Shown piece by piece: positions 26,409 through 35,276 of a stretch of 64,000 nt of DNA; position 1 is the stretch's first letter; the number at the start of each line of letters is the position of its first letter. The notes beneath the pieces were generated by a model. That model saw only the letters and a list, made by a program, of their open reading frames with translations, did no database searches and had not been told where the DNA came from. This DNA comes from PALSA-610 sp038239145 (GTDB lineage: Bacteria > Actinomycetota > Acidimicrobiia > IMCC26256 > PALSA-610): the NCBI GenBank assembly GCA_038239145.1, contig JBBSFB010000003.1, positions 62,001-126,000 of the forward strand, given 5' to 3'. Position numbers and translations under genes: made by a program.

Positions 26409-27356
26409 TCAGGAGGGGAACGACTCGCCGACCAATTCTTCGGAGCGCGCCCACAACGCCTTCGCGGACTCGGGATTGAGCGCGTACGCGTTCACACCGC
26501 CGCGGGTCGTCGGATCGTTGGTGAATTCGGCGACGTGGCAGTCCTCGCAGTAGCGGCCGCCGATCGCATCCGTGTCGGCGACGAAGCCGGCCCACACGCT
26601 CGTCGCCGCGCCGGCCGGGATCGACTTCCAGATCGTCTCCTGCCCGGCGCGCGCCGACGGCAACGCGGAGAAGGTGTCGTCCGTCAGGTGCCGGCCCAGC
26701 TCGGTGATGATCGTGCCCGGATGCACTGCGCACGCACGCTGCCCCGCATCGCGGCCGCGCCGGTCGAGCTCGACTGCGAACAGAATGTTGGCGGTCTTCG
26801 ACCGGCCGTACGCCTGCCACGGGTCGTACGGCGTGGTTTCGAAGTTGACGTCGTCGAGGACCACGTCGCTGAACCGGTGACCGGCCGACGACAGATTCAC
26901 GATCCGAGCGGGCCCGCCCGCAAGCAGCGGCCGGAGCCGGTTGACCAGCACGAAATGGCCGAGATGATTGGTGCCGAACTGGGTCTCGAAACCGTCGGTC
27001 GTCCGGCCCTCGGGCGTCGCCATGACCCCGGCATTGGCGATGATCACGTCGAGCCGGTCGTGATCGGCCCGCACGCCGTCGGTGAAGGCTCGGACCGAGG
27101 TCAGCGACGCGAGGTCGACCTCGCGCCGCTCGACCATCGCTCCTGCAGCGGCCGCGGCCGCACGCACCGGCTCCGCCGCCCGCTCTCCTTTGGCGACGTC
27201 GCGCACGCCGAGGACGAGATTGCCGCCGTGCGCGGCGACGGCCCGGGCCGTCTCCTGGCCGAGGCCGGCCGATGCGCCCGTCACCAATATCCAACGGCCG
27301 GAAAGGTCGACGCCCTCCGCCACCTCGTCGGTCGTCGATTCGCTTCCGAATGTCAT
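26409..27356 (-). CDS. short-chain dehydrogenase/reductase (retinol-dehydrogenase-like)
   Basis: A 315-residue classical SDR. The cofactor loop is TGASAGLG (residues 26-33), the structural NAG is at 108-110, the catalytic Ser is in LSSAGH near 157, and Tyr183-x3-Lys187 lies in AYGRSKTAN. RHxDVIIANAGVM and TNHLGHFVLVNRL are typical of the retinol/WW-oxidoreductase-like branch of actinobacteria. VRDxxKGE after strand 2 suggests NADP preference. The substrate is unknown, probably a lipid alcohol or ketone. The gene stands alone with short gaps on both sides. Confidence 0.9.
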   Translation of the reverse strand: MTFGSESTTDEVAEGVDLSGRWILVTGASAGLGQETARAVAAHGGNLVLGVRDVAKGERAAEPVRAAAAAAGAMVERREVDLASLTSVRAFTDGVRADHDRLDVIIANAGVMATPEGRTTDGFETQFGTNHLGHFVLVNRLRPLLAGGPARIVNLSSAGHRFSDVVLDDVNFETTPYDPWQAYGRSKTANILFAVELDRRGRDAGQRACAVHPGTIITELGRHLTDDTFSALPSARAGQETIWKSIPAGAATSVWAGFVADTDAIGGRYCEDCHVAEFTNDPTTRGGVNAYALNPESAKALWARSEELVGESFPS

Positions 27357-27383
27357 GGGGTCAGCTTCGCGCGCGACGCCATA

Positions 27384-27410
27384 CGGCGGCGGCGGCGGCG
27401 GCGGCGGCGG
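27384..27410. repeat. CGG trinucleotide repeat, nine units
   Basis: Nine uninterrupted CGG units occupy the 5' flank of the SDR gene, 28 bases upstream of its start and on the far side from its coding region. The tract is non-coding in any supported gene. Its length may vary between strains by slippage and alter the SDR leader. Confidence 0.9.
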
Positions 27411-27472
27411 AACAGATCAGCATGCGGCCTCGGATCGGACCCGTGCTGCATTGTTTTGCAACGTGCAACGGT

Positions 27473-27538
27473 CTACGGACGCGTCCGCCACCGAGTCGGC
27501 GGGATTCCGTGGGCCCGCTTGAACGAGCGGCCGAACGC
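27473..27538 (-). pseudogene. C-terminal tail of an AraC-family regulator
   Basis: Directly after the methyltransferase stop, in the same reverse frame, the sequence reads AFGRSFKRAHGIPPTRWRTR then TAG. This is the last helix of an AraC/XylS DNA-binding domain (F-x-R-x-F-K-R-x-x-G-x-x-P-x-x-x-R). The rest of the regulator is absent. A deletion has probably joined the methyltransferase end to this tail. Confidence 0.5.
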
Positions 27539-28669
27539 TCACGGCTCCACGACGAGCACGTGGGCGAAGTCGCCCGACGGCAATGCGATACGCCGTTCGT
27601 GTCTCCATCCGGCCCGGCCGGCGATGCCCGCGATTTCGGCGGTCGTCCGTTCCCGCCCTCCGGCGGTGAGGGCCAGCATCAAGAGATCGGTCGACAGCGC
27701 GATACCGGCCGTCGGTCGCGCACGGCGTTCACCCTCGACGACCACGACCTCACTCCGTACGGGCGCGACCCGCCGAACGACGCGGAGCAGTTGCACCGCA
27801 GCATCGTCGTCCCAGTCGTGGAGCACGTTCACGAGGAGGTAACGGTCGCAGTCGGGCTCCGCGGACTCGAACGCGTCCACAGCTCGGACCACGAGCCGCG
27901 GGTGAGCCTCCACCCGGGCCGCCACCGCGGGAAGCTCGGTCAGCACTCCCGACATCTGCGCGTGTGCGGCGATGAGTACCCGCAGTAGCTCACCGGTTCC
28001 TCCGCCGACATCGCAGACGCGACGGGTGGTGGACCAATCGAGGGCGCCGGCCAGGGCGAGACCGTGCATCCGCGCACCGGCCGCCATCGCACCGTCGAAC
28101 GACTTCTGGAAATCGGGATGAGCAACGCCCCACTCGAAGAACGAAGCCCCGTTGGCCACCGCGAACGGATCGGGATGGCCCGGATCGTGGGCGAGCACTC
28201 CGAGCGCGCCGAGCACCTCGGGCCGGCTCGCGAAGTCGACCCACGCCGACCATCCGCCCGGGTGCCGGCCCCGCAGAAATCGCGTCACGCGGGTCGGGCG
28301 CACGCGCCCCCGTCGATCGAGGCGGATCCAACCCCGCGCATGCGCGTACCGCAGGAGGCGAACCAGGCGATCGGGGTCGACGCGCACCTGGAGCGCGAGG
28401 CGTTCGACCTCGATCGCGCCGTGCACCGCGTCGGGTATCCCCGCGCGGCAGATCGCGCTCAAGATCGCACCGTCCAACGGCGCCAGCATCGCGTCGAGGA
28501 TGCGAACCGGCGGCGGAACGAGCGCGCGATGCAGCTCACCGACGCCGGCTCGGATTCGCTCCACGGTTGCCGCGGCCCGGGCCGGAGGCAGCACCGGCAC
28601 ACCGACGACGTCCGCGGGCCGAACGACTCCGTCTGTCCGGCTGCGACCGACTCGAAAACGAGCTCTCAT
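27539..28669 (-). CDS. O-methyltransferase, hydroxyneurosporene/ plant-type (PF00891)
   Basis: A 376-residue protein from ATG 28669, preceded by a G-run ribosome site. An N-terminal winged-helix dimerisation domain (ILDAMLAPLDGAILSAICRA, VDPDRLVRLLRYAHARGWI) leads to a linker (GASFFEWGVAHPDFQKSFDG) and the SAM domain: RVCDVGGGTGELLRVLIAAH, then LVNVLHDWDDDAAVQLLRVV, the family HDWxDD motif. Related enzymes methylate carotenoid, polyketide or phenolic hydroxyls. No biosynthetic partner is adjacent. The end is immediately followed in frame by an AraC tail, a sign of a past deletion. It is divergent from the Gfo/Idh/MocA gene. Confidence 0.88.
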   Translation of the reverse strand: MRARFRVGRSRTDGVVRPADVVGVPVLPPARAAATVERIRAGVGELHRALVPPPVRILDAMLAPLDGAILSAICRAGIPDAVHGAIEVERLALQVRVDPDRLVRLLRYAHARGWIRLDRRGRVRPTRVTRFLRGRHPGGWSAWVDFASRPEVLGALGVLAHDPGHPDPFAVANGASFFEWGVAHPDFQKSFDGAMAAGARMHGLALAGALDWSTTRRVCDVGGGTGELLRVLIAAHAQMSGVLTELPAVAARVEAHPRLVVRAVDAFESAEPDCDRYLLVNVLHDWDDDAAVQLLRVVRRVAPVRSEVVVVEGERRARPTAGIALSTDLLMLALTAGGRERTTAEIAGIAGRAGWRHERRIALPSGDFAHVLVVEP

Positions 28670-28733
28670 CCCCCCATGCTCACAGACCTGTGGAGCCGCG
28701 TCGAACCTACGGCGCACGCCTACAGTCAGTTCG

Positions 28734-29717
28734 ATGGACACAGTTCGAATCGGAGTCCTCGGTGCGGCACGGATCGCGCCGCACGGTGTGATCGAACCCG
28801 CTCGCAACATCCCGGAAGCGGAGGTCGTCGCAGTCACGGCCCGGGACCGCACCCGGGCCGACGCCTTCGCAACGAAGCACGGCATCCCGAACGTACGCGA
28901 CTCGTACGCCGCGCTCGTGGCCGATCCGGAGATCGACGCGATCTACAACCCGCTCCCGAACGGTTTGCACGCCGAGTGGACCATCGCCGCGCTGGAAGCG
29001 GGCAAGCACGTCCTCTGCGAGAAGCCGTTCACTGCCAACGCAACCGAGGCCGAGGCCGTTGCCGCGGTGGCGGCGCGGACCGGACTCGTCGTGATGGAGG
29101 CGTTCCACTACCGGTACCACCCGCTCGCGGCGCGCATGCTCGAGATCGTGGCGAGCGGCGAGCTCGGGACCGTCCAGCGCGTCGACACCGCGCTGTGTTT
29201 CCCGCTCCCGAAGTTCTCCGACGTCCGCTATCAATACGACCTCGCCGGCGGCGCCACGATGGACGTGGGCGCGTACACCGTCCACATGGCTCGGCTCGTC
29301 GGAGGGGCCGAGCCCGTTGTCGCGTCGGCTGCCGCGAGGCTGCGGACACCGAACGTCGACCGGGCCATGCGGGCAGAGCTGACGTTCCCGGCCGGTCCCA
29401 CCGGGCGCATCACCTGCTCGATGTGGTCGACCTGGTTCATACAGACCTACGTGCGGGTGACCGGCGACCGGGGGGAGATGCGCGTCGTGAATCCCACATC
29501 CCCGCAGCTGTGGCACCGCATGCGCGTGAAAGCAGGCGGGAACACACGCACCGAACGGTTCACTCGCCGACCGACGTACGAGTTCCAGCTCGAGGCGTTC
29601 TGCGCGGCGGTACTGCGGGGTGAGCCGACGCTCACCCCGCCCGCCGACTCGATTGCCAACATGCGCGTCATCGACGCGATCTATGTTGCCGCCGGAATGA
29701 CGCCACGCGGGATGTGA
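28734..29717 (+). CDS. Gfo/Idh/MocA family oxidoreductase
   Basis: A 327-residue protein from ATG 28734. The N-terminal Rossmann domain opens TVRIGVLGAARIAPHGVI. The family helix NPLPNGLHAEWTIAALEAG is followed by KHVLCEKPF with the conserved Lys. The second domain includes MEAFHYRYHPLAARMLEIV and a DVGAYTVHMARLVGG turn with Asp and His expected at the active site. Members oxidise or reduce sugars, inositols, trans-dihydrodiols or biliverdin with NAD(P). The EAFHYRYHP pattern is nearest the dihydrodiol/xylose dehydrogenase-like group; the exact substrate is unknown. Confidence 0.9.
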   Translation: MDTVRIGVLGAARIAPHGVIEPARNIPEAEVVAVTARDRTRADAFATKHGIPNVRDSYAALVADPEIDAIYNPLPNGLHAEWTIAALEAGKHVLCEKPFTANATEAEAVAAVAARTGLVVMEAFHYRYHPLAARMLEIVASGELGTVQRVDTALCFPLPKFSDVRYQYDLAGGATMDVGAYTVHMARLVGGAEPVVASAAARLRTPNVDRAMRAELTFPAGPTGRITCSMWSTWFIQTYVRVTGDRGEMRVVNPTSPQLWHRMRVKAGGNTRTERFTRRPTYEFQLEAFCAAVLRGEPTLTPPADSIANMRVIDAIYVAAGMTPRGM

Positions 29718-29741
29718 TCGGTCCCACGCCCGCCGCGGGCA

Positions 29742-30167
29742 CTACTGCGCGAGCGACGCCTCGAGCGTGATCTCGGGAACACTCGCCAAGGCGCGGCTCA
29801 CGATGCATCCGGCCTTGGCCGCCTGCGCGTGCTCGACGAACGCCGCCTCGTCGATCCCGGGCACGTGCCCGACAGTCGCCAACGCGATCTTGGTGATCGT
29901 CGGCGACCCGTCCACCTGACGCAGGGTGACGGTCGCATCAGTGAGCACGGACTCCGCCGGGTTCCCGGCCTTCGCCAGCATGTTCGAGAGCGCCATCGAG
30001 AAGCAGGCCGCATGCGCGGCCGCGATCAGCTGTTCGGGGTTCGAGCCGGGCCCGTCCTCGAACCGGGACTTGAACGTGTACCCGCCGCTGATCGTGTCCC
30101 CCGCGGTGAACGTACCGGCGCCTGACGGAAGGTCGCCCTTCCACTCCGCACTGCCCTTGGCCGGCAT
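29742..30167 (-). CDS. osmC: OsmC/Ohr family peroxidase
   Basis: A 141-residue protein of normal OsmC length. The two redox cysteines lie in AAHAACFSMALSNMLAKAG and in EHAQAAKAGCIVSRALA. The N-terminus has AEWKGDLPSGAGTFTAGD and FEDGPGSNPEQLIA, the OsmC-type glycine-rich and catalytic Arg/Glu regions. The NPEQLIAAAHAACFSMAL spacing suggests OsmC rather than Ohr. It reduces organic hydroperoxides through its Cys pair. It is convergent with the Gfo/Idh/MocA gene. Confidence 0.92.
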   Translation of the reverse strand: MPAKGSAEWKGDLPSGAGTFTAGDTISGGYTFKSRFEDGPGSNPEQLIAAAHAACFSMALSNMLAKAGNPAESVLTDATVTLRQVDGSPTITKIALATVGHVPGIDEAAFVEHAQAAKAGCIVSRALASVPEITLEASLAQ

Positions 30168-30254
30168 CGCTACCTCCTCGACCCGCGGTGCGGGCGTTCT
30201 CGTAGGGGATGTGTCGATCGACGGTTTCGCCGATCCGGTGAATCTAGCGAGGCG

Positions 30255-31373
30255 TCACGAACCGTCGATGCCGGTCGTGGCTCGGGCGGCTTCGAGCCGG
30301 ACCCGGAAGTCGCGATCGTCGACGAGCGCGCGGACGGCCGCCCGGCTCGGGTCGATGCCGAGAACCACGAGCCCGCGCAACGCCTTCCAGCGCGTCCACG
30401 GGTCGGCGTCGGTCAACGCGCGTTCCAGCAGCGGACGCAGCGCAGCTTGCTCGGCGTCCACCATCGCGTCGACGACCGCGCGCCGCACGCTCCGGCTCGG
30501 GTCCTCGAGGAGCCGGCTCCACTCCCGCGGCGCGACGTCGGTGCCGACGGCGACGAGCAGCCGGGCCGCAACCTGACGGCTCGCGCCATTCGTCGACGAG
30601 GCCGCGGCGACGATCCGCTCGAGATCAGCGGGAACGCCGGGCTGCAATGTACCGAGGTCCTTCCAAGCCTGTTCGAGGGCGCGTGCACCGTCGGCGCCGG
30701 GCTCGGGACGGGATGACGACGACGACGTAATTCCCGGCCCTTGGTCGGCGGGCCCGCCCGCGTCACGATCACCCCCGACGACGAACTCGGTCGTCACCAC
30801 CTCGAGCATCGGATCGAGTAGGGCTTCCCAGCGATCGGGGCGGCGGATCCCCACTGCGACGAACGCCGGCCCGACGAGCACGTTGGCGACCTCGTCGAAC
30901 TCGGTGAAGAGCCGCGTCACGCGCGGGTCGTCGACGCCGACCGCCGACTCGTACCAACGGCTCGGGCCATCGTGGATCGGCGGCGTGACGAATCGGATCG
31001 TACGGGGATTGGGCGTCGCCTCGGGTACGACCGGACCGTCGAAGATCTCCCGCCCGAGGTGACGGGGCGACACGTCGATGCGGAACACACCGTCTCGCCA
31101 TCCGAACTCCAACCGGATGTCGTCATCGAGATCGTGTCGCCACCACCCGGTACCCGCGCCCGCGAGGTCGGCCAGCGCGCCGGCGTCGGCGGAGGTCCAA
31201 GGAAGGTCGGAGAAGTATGCCTTCAGGAGCTTCTTGACCGGGGCCAACGCCGCGAGATCGATCGTCCCGAGTGCGTCACGCGTCAGGTGCGTGACGGCGG
31301 CGGGCGTGAGCCCGCGACCCGCGACATCACGCCGAGCGTTGTCGCGGGCGAGATCAGGAGTCACGTGTGCCAC
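30255..31373 (-). CDS. Nfu N-terminal domain fused to HEAT-like repeats
   Basis: A 372-residue protein from GTG 31373. After an N-terminal ~100 residues of unknown type (APVKKLLKAYFSDLPW, a GWRDGVFRIDV strand), residues about 120-195 match the Nfu/NifU N-terminal domain: TPNPRTIRFVTPPI, VTRLFTEFDEVANVLVGPAF, VAVGIRRPDRWEALLDPMLE. The CxxC Fe-S domain of Nfu is absent. From about 235 the rest is helical HEAT-like repeats (VAPREWSRLLEDPSRSVRRA, ALTDADPWTRWKALRGLVVL, ALVDDRDFRVRLEAARATTG). An adaptor role linked to Fe-S maturation is possible but inferred. Possible operon with the aldo/keto reductase upstream (19 bases). Confidence 0.75.
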   Translation of the reverse strand: MAHVTPDLARDNARRDVAGRGLTPAAVTHLTRDALGTIDLAALAPVKKLLKAYFSDLPWTSADAGALADLAGAGTGWWRHDLDDDIRLEFGWRDGVFRIDVSPRHLGREIFDGPVVPEATPNPRTIRFVTPPIHDGPSRWYESAVGVDDPRVTRLFTEFDEVANVLVGPAFVAVGIRRPDRWEALLDPMLEVVTTEFVVGGDRDAGGPADQGPGITSSSSSRPEPGADGARALEQAWKDLGTLQPGVPADLERIVAAASSTNGASRQVAARLLVAVGTDVAPREWSRLLEDPSRSVRRAVVDAMVDAEQAALRPLLERALTDADPWTRWKALRGLVVLGIDPSRAAVRALVDDRDFRVRLEAARATTGIDGS

Positions 31374-31392
31374 GGTATGCCCGCGCGCGCAC

Positions 31393-32367
31393 TTACGCGA
31401 CGCTCAAGCCCAATCCGTCGATGCGCGCTCGCAGCGCGGGAGGCAACGGCCCGAGCGCTTCGGCTTCGAGACACTGCGCGAGCTCGGCCCGGTTCTTGAC
31501 GCCCAGCACGACGGTATCGACGCTGTCCATATCGAGCGCATAGCGGTGCGCGAGGAGCGCGGGATCAACCTTGATCTCACGGCAGAGCTCTCGGAACGGT
31601 GCGGCATTTCGATAGTCGACGCCGTCGGGATGAGTCGGCTTGATGACCCGGTCGAATTCCGCGGTGAGCGCGCCGGCTTGCACTGCGCGAATCCCCATGA
31701 CACCCACGCCGTTCGCCTGTGCCGCGGAGATGATCGCGCGCGGCTGCGGTGAGTCGGCATACCTCCGGATACCGCCCGGCGAGTCGAGCAGGTTGCTGAT
31801 CGCCTGGACGACGGCCGGTTTCGTGTGGTGCTTCAGGGCCTTGATGATGGTTGCCGGCACACCCGTGCCCGTGATCCCCCACTGGCCGATCCGGTCCCGC
31901 CGCTGCAGGTCTCCAAACGCAGGAACGACTTCGTCGACGTATTGACTCCATGTCGTTGCGAACAGGGCCCGCTCGTCGTTCCCATGGGCGTAGACGAAGT
32001 CGTCCTCACAGATATTGCTGTGCAGGAAGAACACATCGATCCGATCGAGGCGCATCGCGTGGAGACTCGCGTCGAGCGACTCCTCGAGCTTCGCGGCCGC
32101 AGTGCCCGCGCTCGGGGATCCGAGCTGGCACTTGGTCGTGATGCGCACCCCCGCGGGCAGCGCGCCACCGAACGCGGTCGCGATCACGGCTTCGCACGCT
32201 CCGTACATCGGGGCGGTGTCGATCAGATCGATCCCCGCGGCCAGCGCGTCGCCGATCGTCGCCACCGCTTCCGAGTCGCTCGACTCACCCCAGATCTGCC
32301 CGAGACCACCGCCTCCGAGGGTCAAGCGACTGACGGCGGCGAACGGACCGAGCGGTGCAGTACGCAT
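31393..32367 (-). CDS. aldo/keto reductase
   Basis: A 324-residue TIM-barrel reductase. The opening VSRLTLGGGGLGQIW, the catalytic Asp/Tyr region DLIDTAPMYGACEAV, the Lys in VRITTKCQLG and the His in DVFFLHSNI make the AKR tetrad. YALDMDSVDTVVLGVKNRAE is the usual C-terminal NADPH-binding stretch. It reduces aldehydes or ketones with NADPH; substrate unknown. It starts 63 bases from the divergent F420-type enzyme and could share its regulation. A second, different aldo/keto reductase is at 51.9 kb. Confidence 0.9.
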   Translation of the reverse strand: MRTAPLGPFAAVSRLTLGGGGLGQIWGESSDSEAVATIGDALAAGIDLIDTAPMYGACEAVIATAFGGALPAGVRITTKCQLGSPSAGTAAAKLEESLDASLHAMRLDRIDVFFLHSNICEDDFVYAHGNDERALFATTWSQYVDEVVPAFGDLQRRDRIGQWGITGTGVPATIIKALKHHTKPAVVQAISNLLDSPGGIRRYADSPQPRAIISAAQANGVGVMGIRAVQAGALTAEFDRVIKPTHPDGVDYRNAAPFRELCREIKVDPALLAHRYALDMDSVDTVVLGVKNRAELAQCLEAEALGPLPPALRARIDGLGLSVA

Positions 32368-32430
32368 GGGCGGTGGAGGCCTCCGGTCCAGACGCGGTTC
32401 CTCTCCGCGATTCCTGGCAGCCTACGAGGC

Positions 32431-33465
32431 ATGCGCATCGCGACGACCGTACCGACCGAAGACCCTGCTCGCTCGGGCGAACTCTTCGCGCGGCTCGAAC
32501 AGATCGGGTATGACACGGGCTTCTCGTTCGAGGCGAAGCACGATCCGTTCCTCCCGTTAGCGCTCGCGTCGAAGACAACATCTGAGCTGCGTTTGGGCAC
32601 CGCAGTCGCGATCGGCTTTGCCCGCAACCCGATGGTGCTGGCCAATGTCGGTTACGACCTCCAGCAACTGAGCGCAGGACGGTTCGTGCTGGGGCTCGGA
32701 TCCCAGATCCGGCCGCACATCCAGAACCGCTTCAGTGAGGTGTGGTCCCGTCCGGCGGCCCGGATGCGCGAGCTCGTGCTGGCCATCCGCGCGATCTGGA
32801 ACTGTTGGGAAGGCCGTTCGCAGTTGCAATTCGAAGGCGACTTTTACCACCACACACTGATGACGCCGGCCTTCGATCCGGGACCGAACCCGCACGGCCC
32901 GCCGCCGGTGTTCGTCGGCGGCTTCGGTCCGCGCATGATCGAGGTCGCAGGTGAGGTCGCCGACGGTCTCATCGTTCATCCCTTCAACTCCCGCCGGTCG
33001 GTCGAGAAGTTGGTGCTCCCGGCTCTCGCGCGCGGCCGGGAACGTGCCGATCGTGGCCGGCAGGCCGCGGAGTTGGTCTGGGTGACGATGGTGGTGACGT
33101 GGAGCACCGACGAACAGCACGACGTGGCGATCCGGTCAGTCAAGGACCAGCTCGCGTTCTACGGCTCGACGCCGGCGTACGCGCCGGTCCTCGATGTCCA
33201 CGACTACGGCGAGCTCCATCGCGACCTCAACCGGATGTCGAAGCAAGGGCGCTGGACAGAGATGGGAGCGCTCATCCCGGACGACCTGGTCGACGCGATC
33301 GCGGTCGTCGGGCCGCGCGGGGAGATCGCGAACCGGCTCTCGGCTCGGATTCGCGGGATCACCGACAGCGTCAGCCTCGTGAACAACCGCAACCCCGATC
33401 CCGCGCTCTTCGCCGACATCGTCACCGACCTTCGAGCGCAGGGGTTACCGACCGACGGGCCGTAG
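32431..33465 (+). CDS. LLM-class F420-dependent oxidoreductase (TIGR03617-like)
   Basis: A 344-residue luciferase-like barrel. The start MRIATTVPTEDPARSGELF and the run LRLGTAVAIGFARNPMVLAN, YDLQQLSAGRFVLGLGSQI and WEGRSQLQFEGDFYHHTLM are those of the F420-dependent subfamily common in mycobacteria and Acidimicrobiia. VFVGGFGPRMIEVAGEVADG is the cofactor-phosphate region. It probably transfers hydride between F420 and an unknown substrate, often in steroid or lipid pathways. Its end overlaps the convergent P450 gene by 21 bases. Confidence 0.9.
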   Translation: MRIATTVPTEDPARSGELFARLEQIGYDTGFSFEAKHDPFLPLALASKTTSELRLGTAVAIGFARNPMVLANVGYDLQQLSAGRFVLGLGSQIRPHIQNRFSEVWSRPAARMRELVLAIRAIWNCWEGRSQLQFEGDFYHHTLMTPAFDPGPNPHGPPPVFVGGFGPRMIEVAGEVADGLIVHPFNSRRSVEKLVLPALARGRERADRGRQAAELVWVTMVVTWSTDEQHDVAIRSVKDQLAFYGSTPAYAPVLDVHDYGELHRDLNRMSKQGRWTEMGALIPDDLVDAIAVVGPRGEIANRLSARIRGITDSVSLVNNRNPDPALFADIVTDLRAQGLPTDGP

Positions 33466-34653
33466 CGCTTCCCATCGGATGGGAACCTGGGCGTAACCGT
33501 CGATCAGGTTCGAGTGGACACGCGGCAGCGTGTCGACGTCGGCCCCGATCTCGAGCCCGTCGAACCGTGTGAGCAACGCTTCGAACATCACCCGGGCCTC
33601 GAAGCGGGCCAGGTTCGCGCCCAGGCAGAAGTGTGGACCACCCGCACCGAACGCGACGTGGTCGTTCGGCTGACGGGTCACATCGAGACGATCGGGCTCG
33701 GCGAACGCGCGCTCGTCCCGATTCGCGGACGGGTAGACGAGCACGACGCGGTCCCCCGCCAGGATTGCCTGACCCACGATTTCCGTGTCCTTCGTCGCCC
33801 GGCGCGTGAACTGCATCACCGGGCTGACCCAACGCAGGAGCTCTTCGATCGCGGTCGGGAGGAGCGACGGATCGGCCCCTAAGCGCGCCAGCTCATCGGG
33901 ATGTTGCAGCAGGACGATCAGGCCCGTCGTGAGGAGATTGCGCGTCGTCTCGCTGCCCGCGTTCTGCAACAGCATGAAGAAGAGGTCTATCTGCATCTGC
34001 GTGAGCGACTCGCCCTCGATCTCCGCCGTGAGCAGCACGCTCAGGAGATCGTCGCGGGGCTCGGCTCGCCGCTGCTCGCAGAGCCCATCCGCGTACATGA
34101 ACATCGCGGTCGCGGCATCGGAGCGCTCCACGGCGGTGACGTCCTCGTCGAATCCGAACGTGAGCTCGGTCCAGCGGAACACCTGCTCCCGATCTTCCTC
34201 GGGGACACCCACGAGGTCGGCGATCACGTGCAGTGGCAGCCAGAGCGCGACATCGTTCACGAGATCGCAGCCGTCTTCGCCGGCCAACCCGCCAACGATC
34301 CGGTTGACGCGGTCGCGCACGCGATCCTCCAGCTCGGCAACCCGGCGGGGCGTGAAACCCTTGTTGATCAGCTTGCGCAGCTTCGTGTGTAGCGGCGGAT
34401 CCTGGCTGATGAGCAACTCGGCCATCGCTGCGTCGCCTTCTTCGGGCATCTCCGCGTCGAGGAAGGGGTTCGGCGCGTTGCTGAACGTTCCCGAGTCGCG
34501 CGAGACGCGCTGGACGTCGGCGTGGCGGGCCACGACCCAATAGCCGCGCTTCCATGTCGGATGCTCGTGGTGAGAGACGGGGTCGTTATCGCGGAGCCGT
34601 CGAAACGTCTCGTGTGGGAAGCCGTTGGCAAATGTGGCCGGGTCGTAGAACAC
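33445..34653 (-). CDS. cytochrome P450 (bacterial class I type)
   Basis: A 402-residue soluble P450. The oxygen-binding I helix has QNAGSETTRN (residues 230-239), the K helix has ELLR (271-274), and the heme loop is FGAGGPHFCLG with the ligand Cys343. PPLHTKLRKLINKGFTPRRV is the C helix with heme-propionate contacts. The mix of YPSANRDERAFAEPDRLDV and FxxGxHxCLG resembles CYP families that hydroxylate steroids, terpenes or alkanes in actinobacteria. It needs ferredoxin and a reductase; neither is adjacent. Convergent overlap with the F420 enzyme. Confidence 0.95.
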   Translation of the reverse strand: MFYDPATFANGFPHETFRRLRDNDPVSHHEHPTWKRGYWVVARHADVQRVSRDSGTFSNAPNPFLDAEMPEEGDAAMAELLISQDPPLHTKLRKLINKGFTPRRVAELEDRVRDRVNRIVGGLAGEDGCDLVNDVALWLPLHVIADLVGVPEEDREQVFRWTELTFGFDEDVTAVERSDAATAMFMYADGLCEQRRAEPRDDLLSVLLTAEIEGESLTQMQIDLFFMLLQNAGSETTRNLLTTGLIVLLQHPDELARLGADPSLLPTAIEELLRWVSPVMQFTRRATKDTEIVGQAILAGDRVVLVYPSANRDERAFAEPDRLDVTRQPNDHVAFGAGGPHFCLGANLARFEARVMFEALLTRFDGLEIGADVDTLPRVHSNLIDGYAQVPIRWEALRPVGR

Positions 34654-34830
34654 GCGCGGATGCTACGTCGCCGACCGGGTCTGAGAGTCGGAGCAACCGT
34701 GCGGGCGGTCGATCTCTCAGTCTTCGGCGCATAGTGTCGTCGATGCGGCGACAGGGGGTGGCGGAGTGGAGCGACGCGGTACTCGCCCAGGTTCGGGCTT
34801 CGTCCGGAAGCTGAGTACCGGCGGTCCGGC

Positions 34831-35274
34831 ATTGCCACGGTTCTCGTCGTCGCGGCGACGTTGTCGTTGAGCGGCTGTGAGTGGAGGATGTTTCGCGCCG
34901 GCGCGGCTCGTACCGGATTTGTTGCGGGGGAGACGACGCTCAGTGTCGGCAACGTCGGCGGCCTGGCCAAGCGGTGGACGTACCCGACGGGGGGCTACCT
35001 CTCTTCGTCTCCCGCTGTGGCGAACGGCCTTGTCTATGTGAGTTCCGGGGACGACGAGTTCTACGCGTCCGATGCCGCCGATACCACCGACTGCTCGGAG
35101 TTCGGAGAGAACTTTGCGTTCGACGCGGCGGGCTCGATTGGTTGTTCAGGGACATCGAACGTGTGCCCGCCGCTGCTCGAGACGTTCGGCGGTGGCCTCT
35201 CGGCCGGACCGAGGGTGGCAAACGGACGCGTGTACATCAGCACCGGTACCGACCTCGACGGCTTTACGCTCTGA
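34831..35274 (+). pseudogene. truncated PQQ-like beta-propeller lipoprotein
   Basis: The frame reads VLVVAATLSLSGCEW, a signal with lipobox LSGC, then FRAGAARTGFVAGETTLSVG and SPAVANGLVYVSSGDDEFYA, RVANGRVYISTGTDLDG, and ends at 35274. These are one to two blades of a BamB/PQQ-type propeller, which normally needs six to eight. There is no ATG, GTG or TTG upstream of the signal in this frame before the in-frame stop at 34732. A start at ATG 34743 would need a frameshift. Both ends therefore look damaged. The sulfotransferase starts three bases downstream. Confidence 0.6.
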
Positions 35275-35276
35275 CC

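Noticed and set aside
27384..27410. CGG run as an rRNA or structural RNA feature
   Set aside because: Simple repeat only, without flanking structure.
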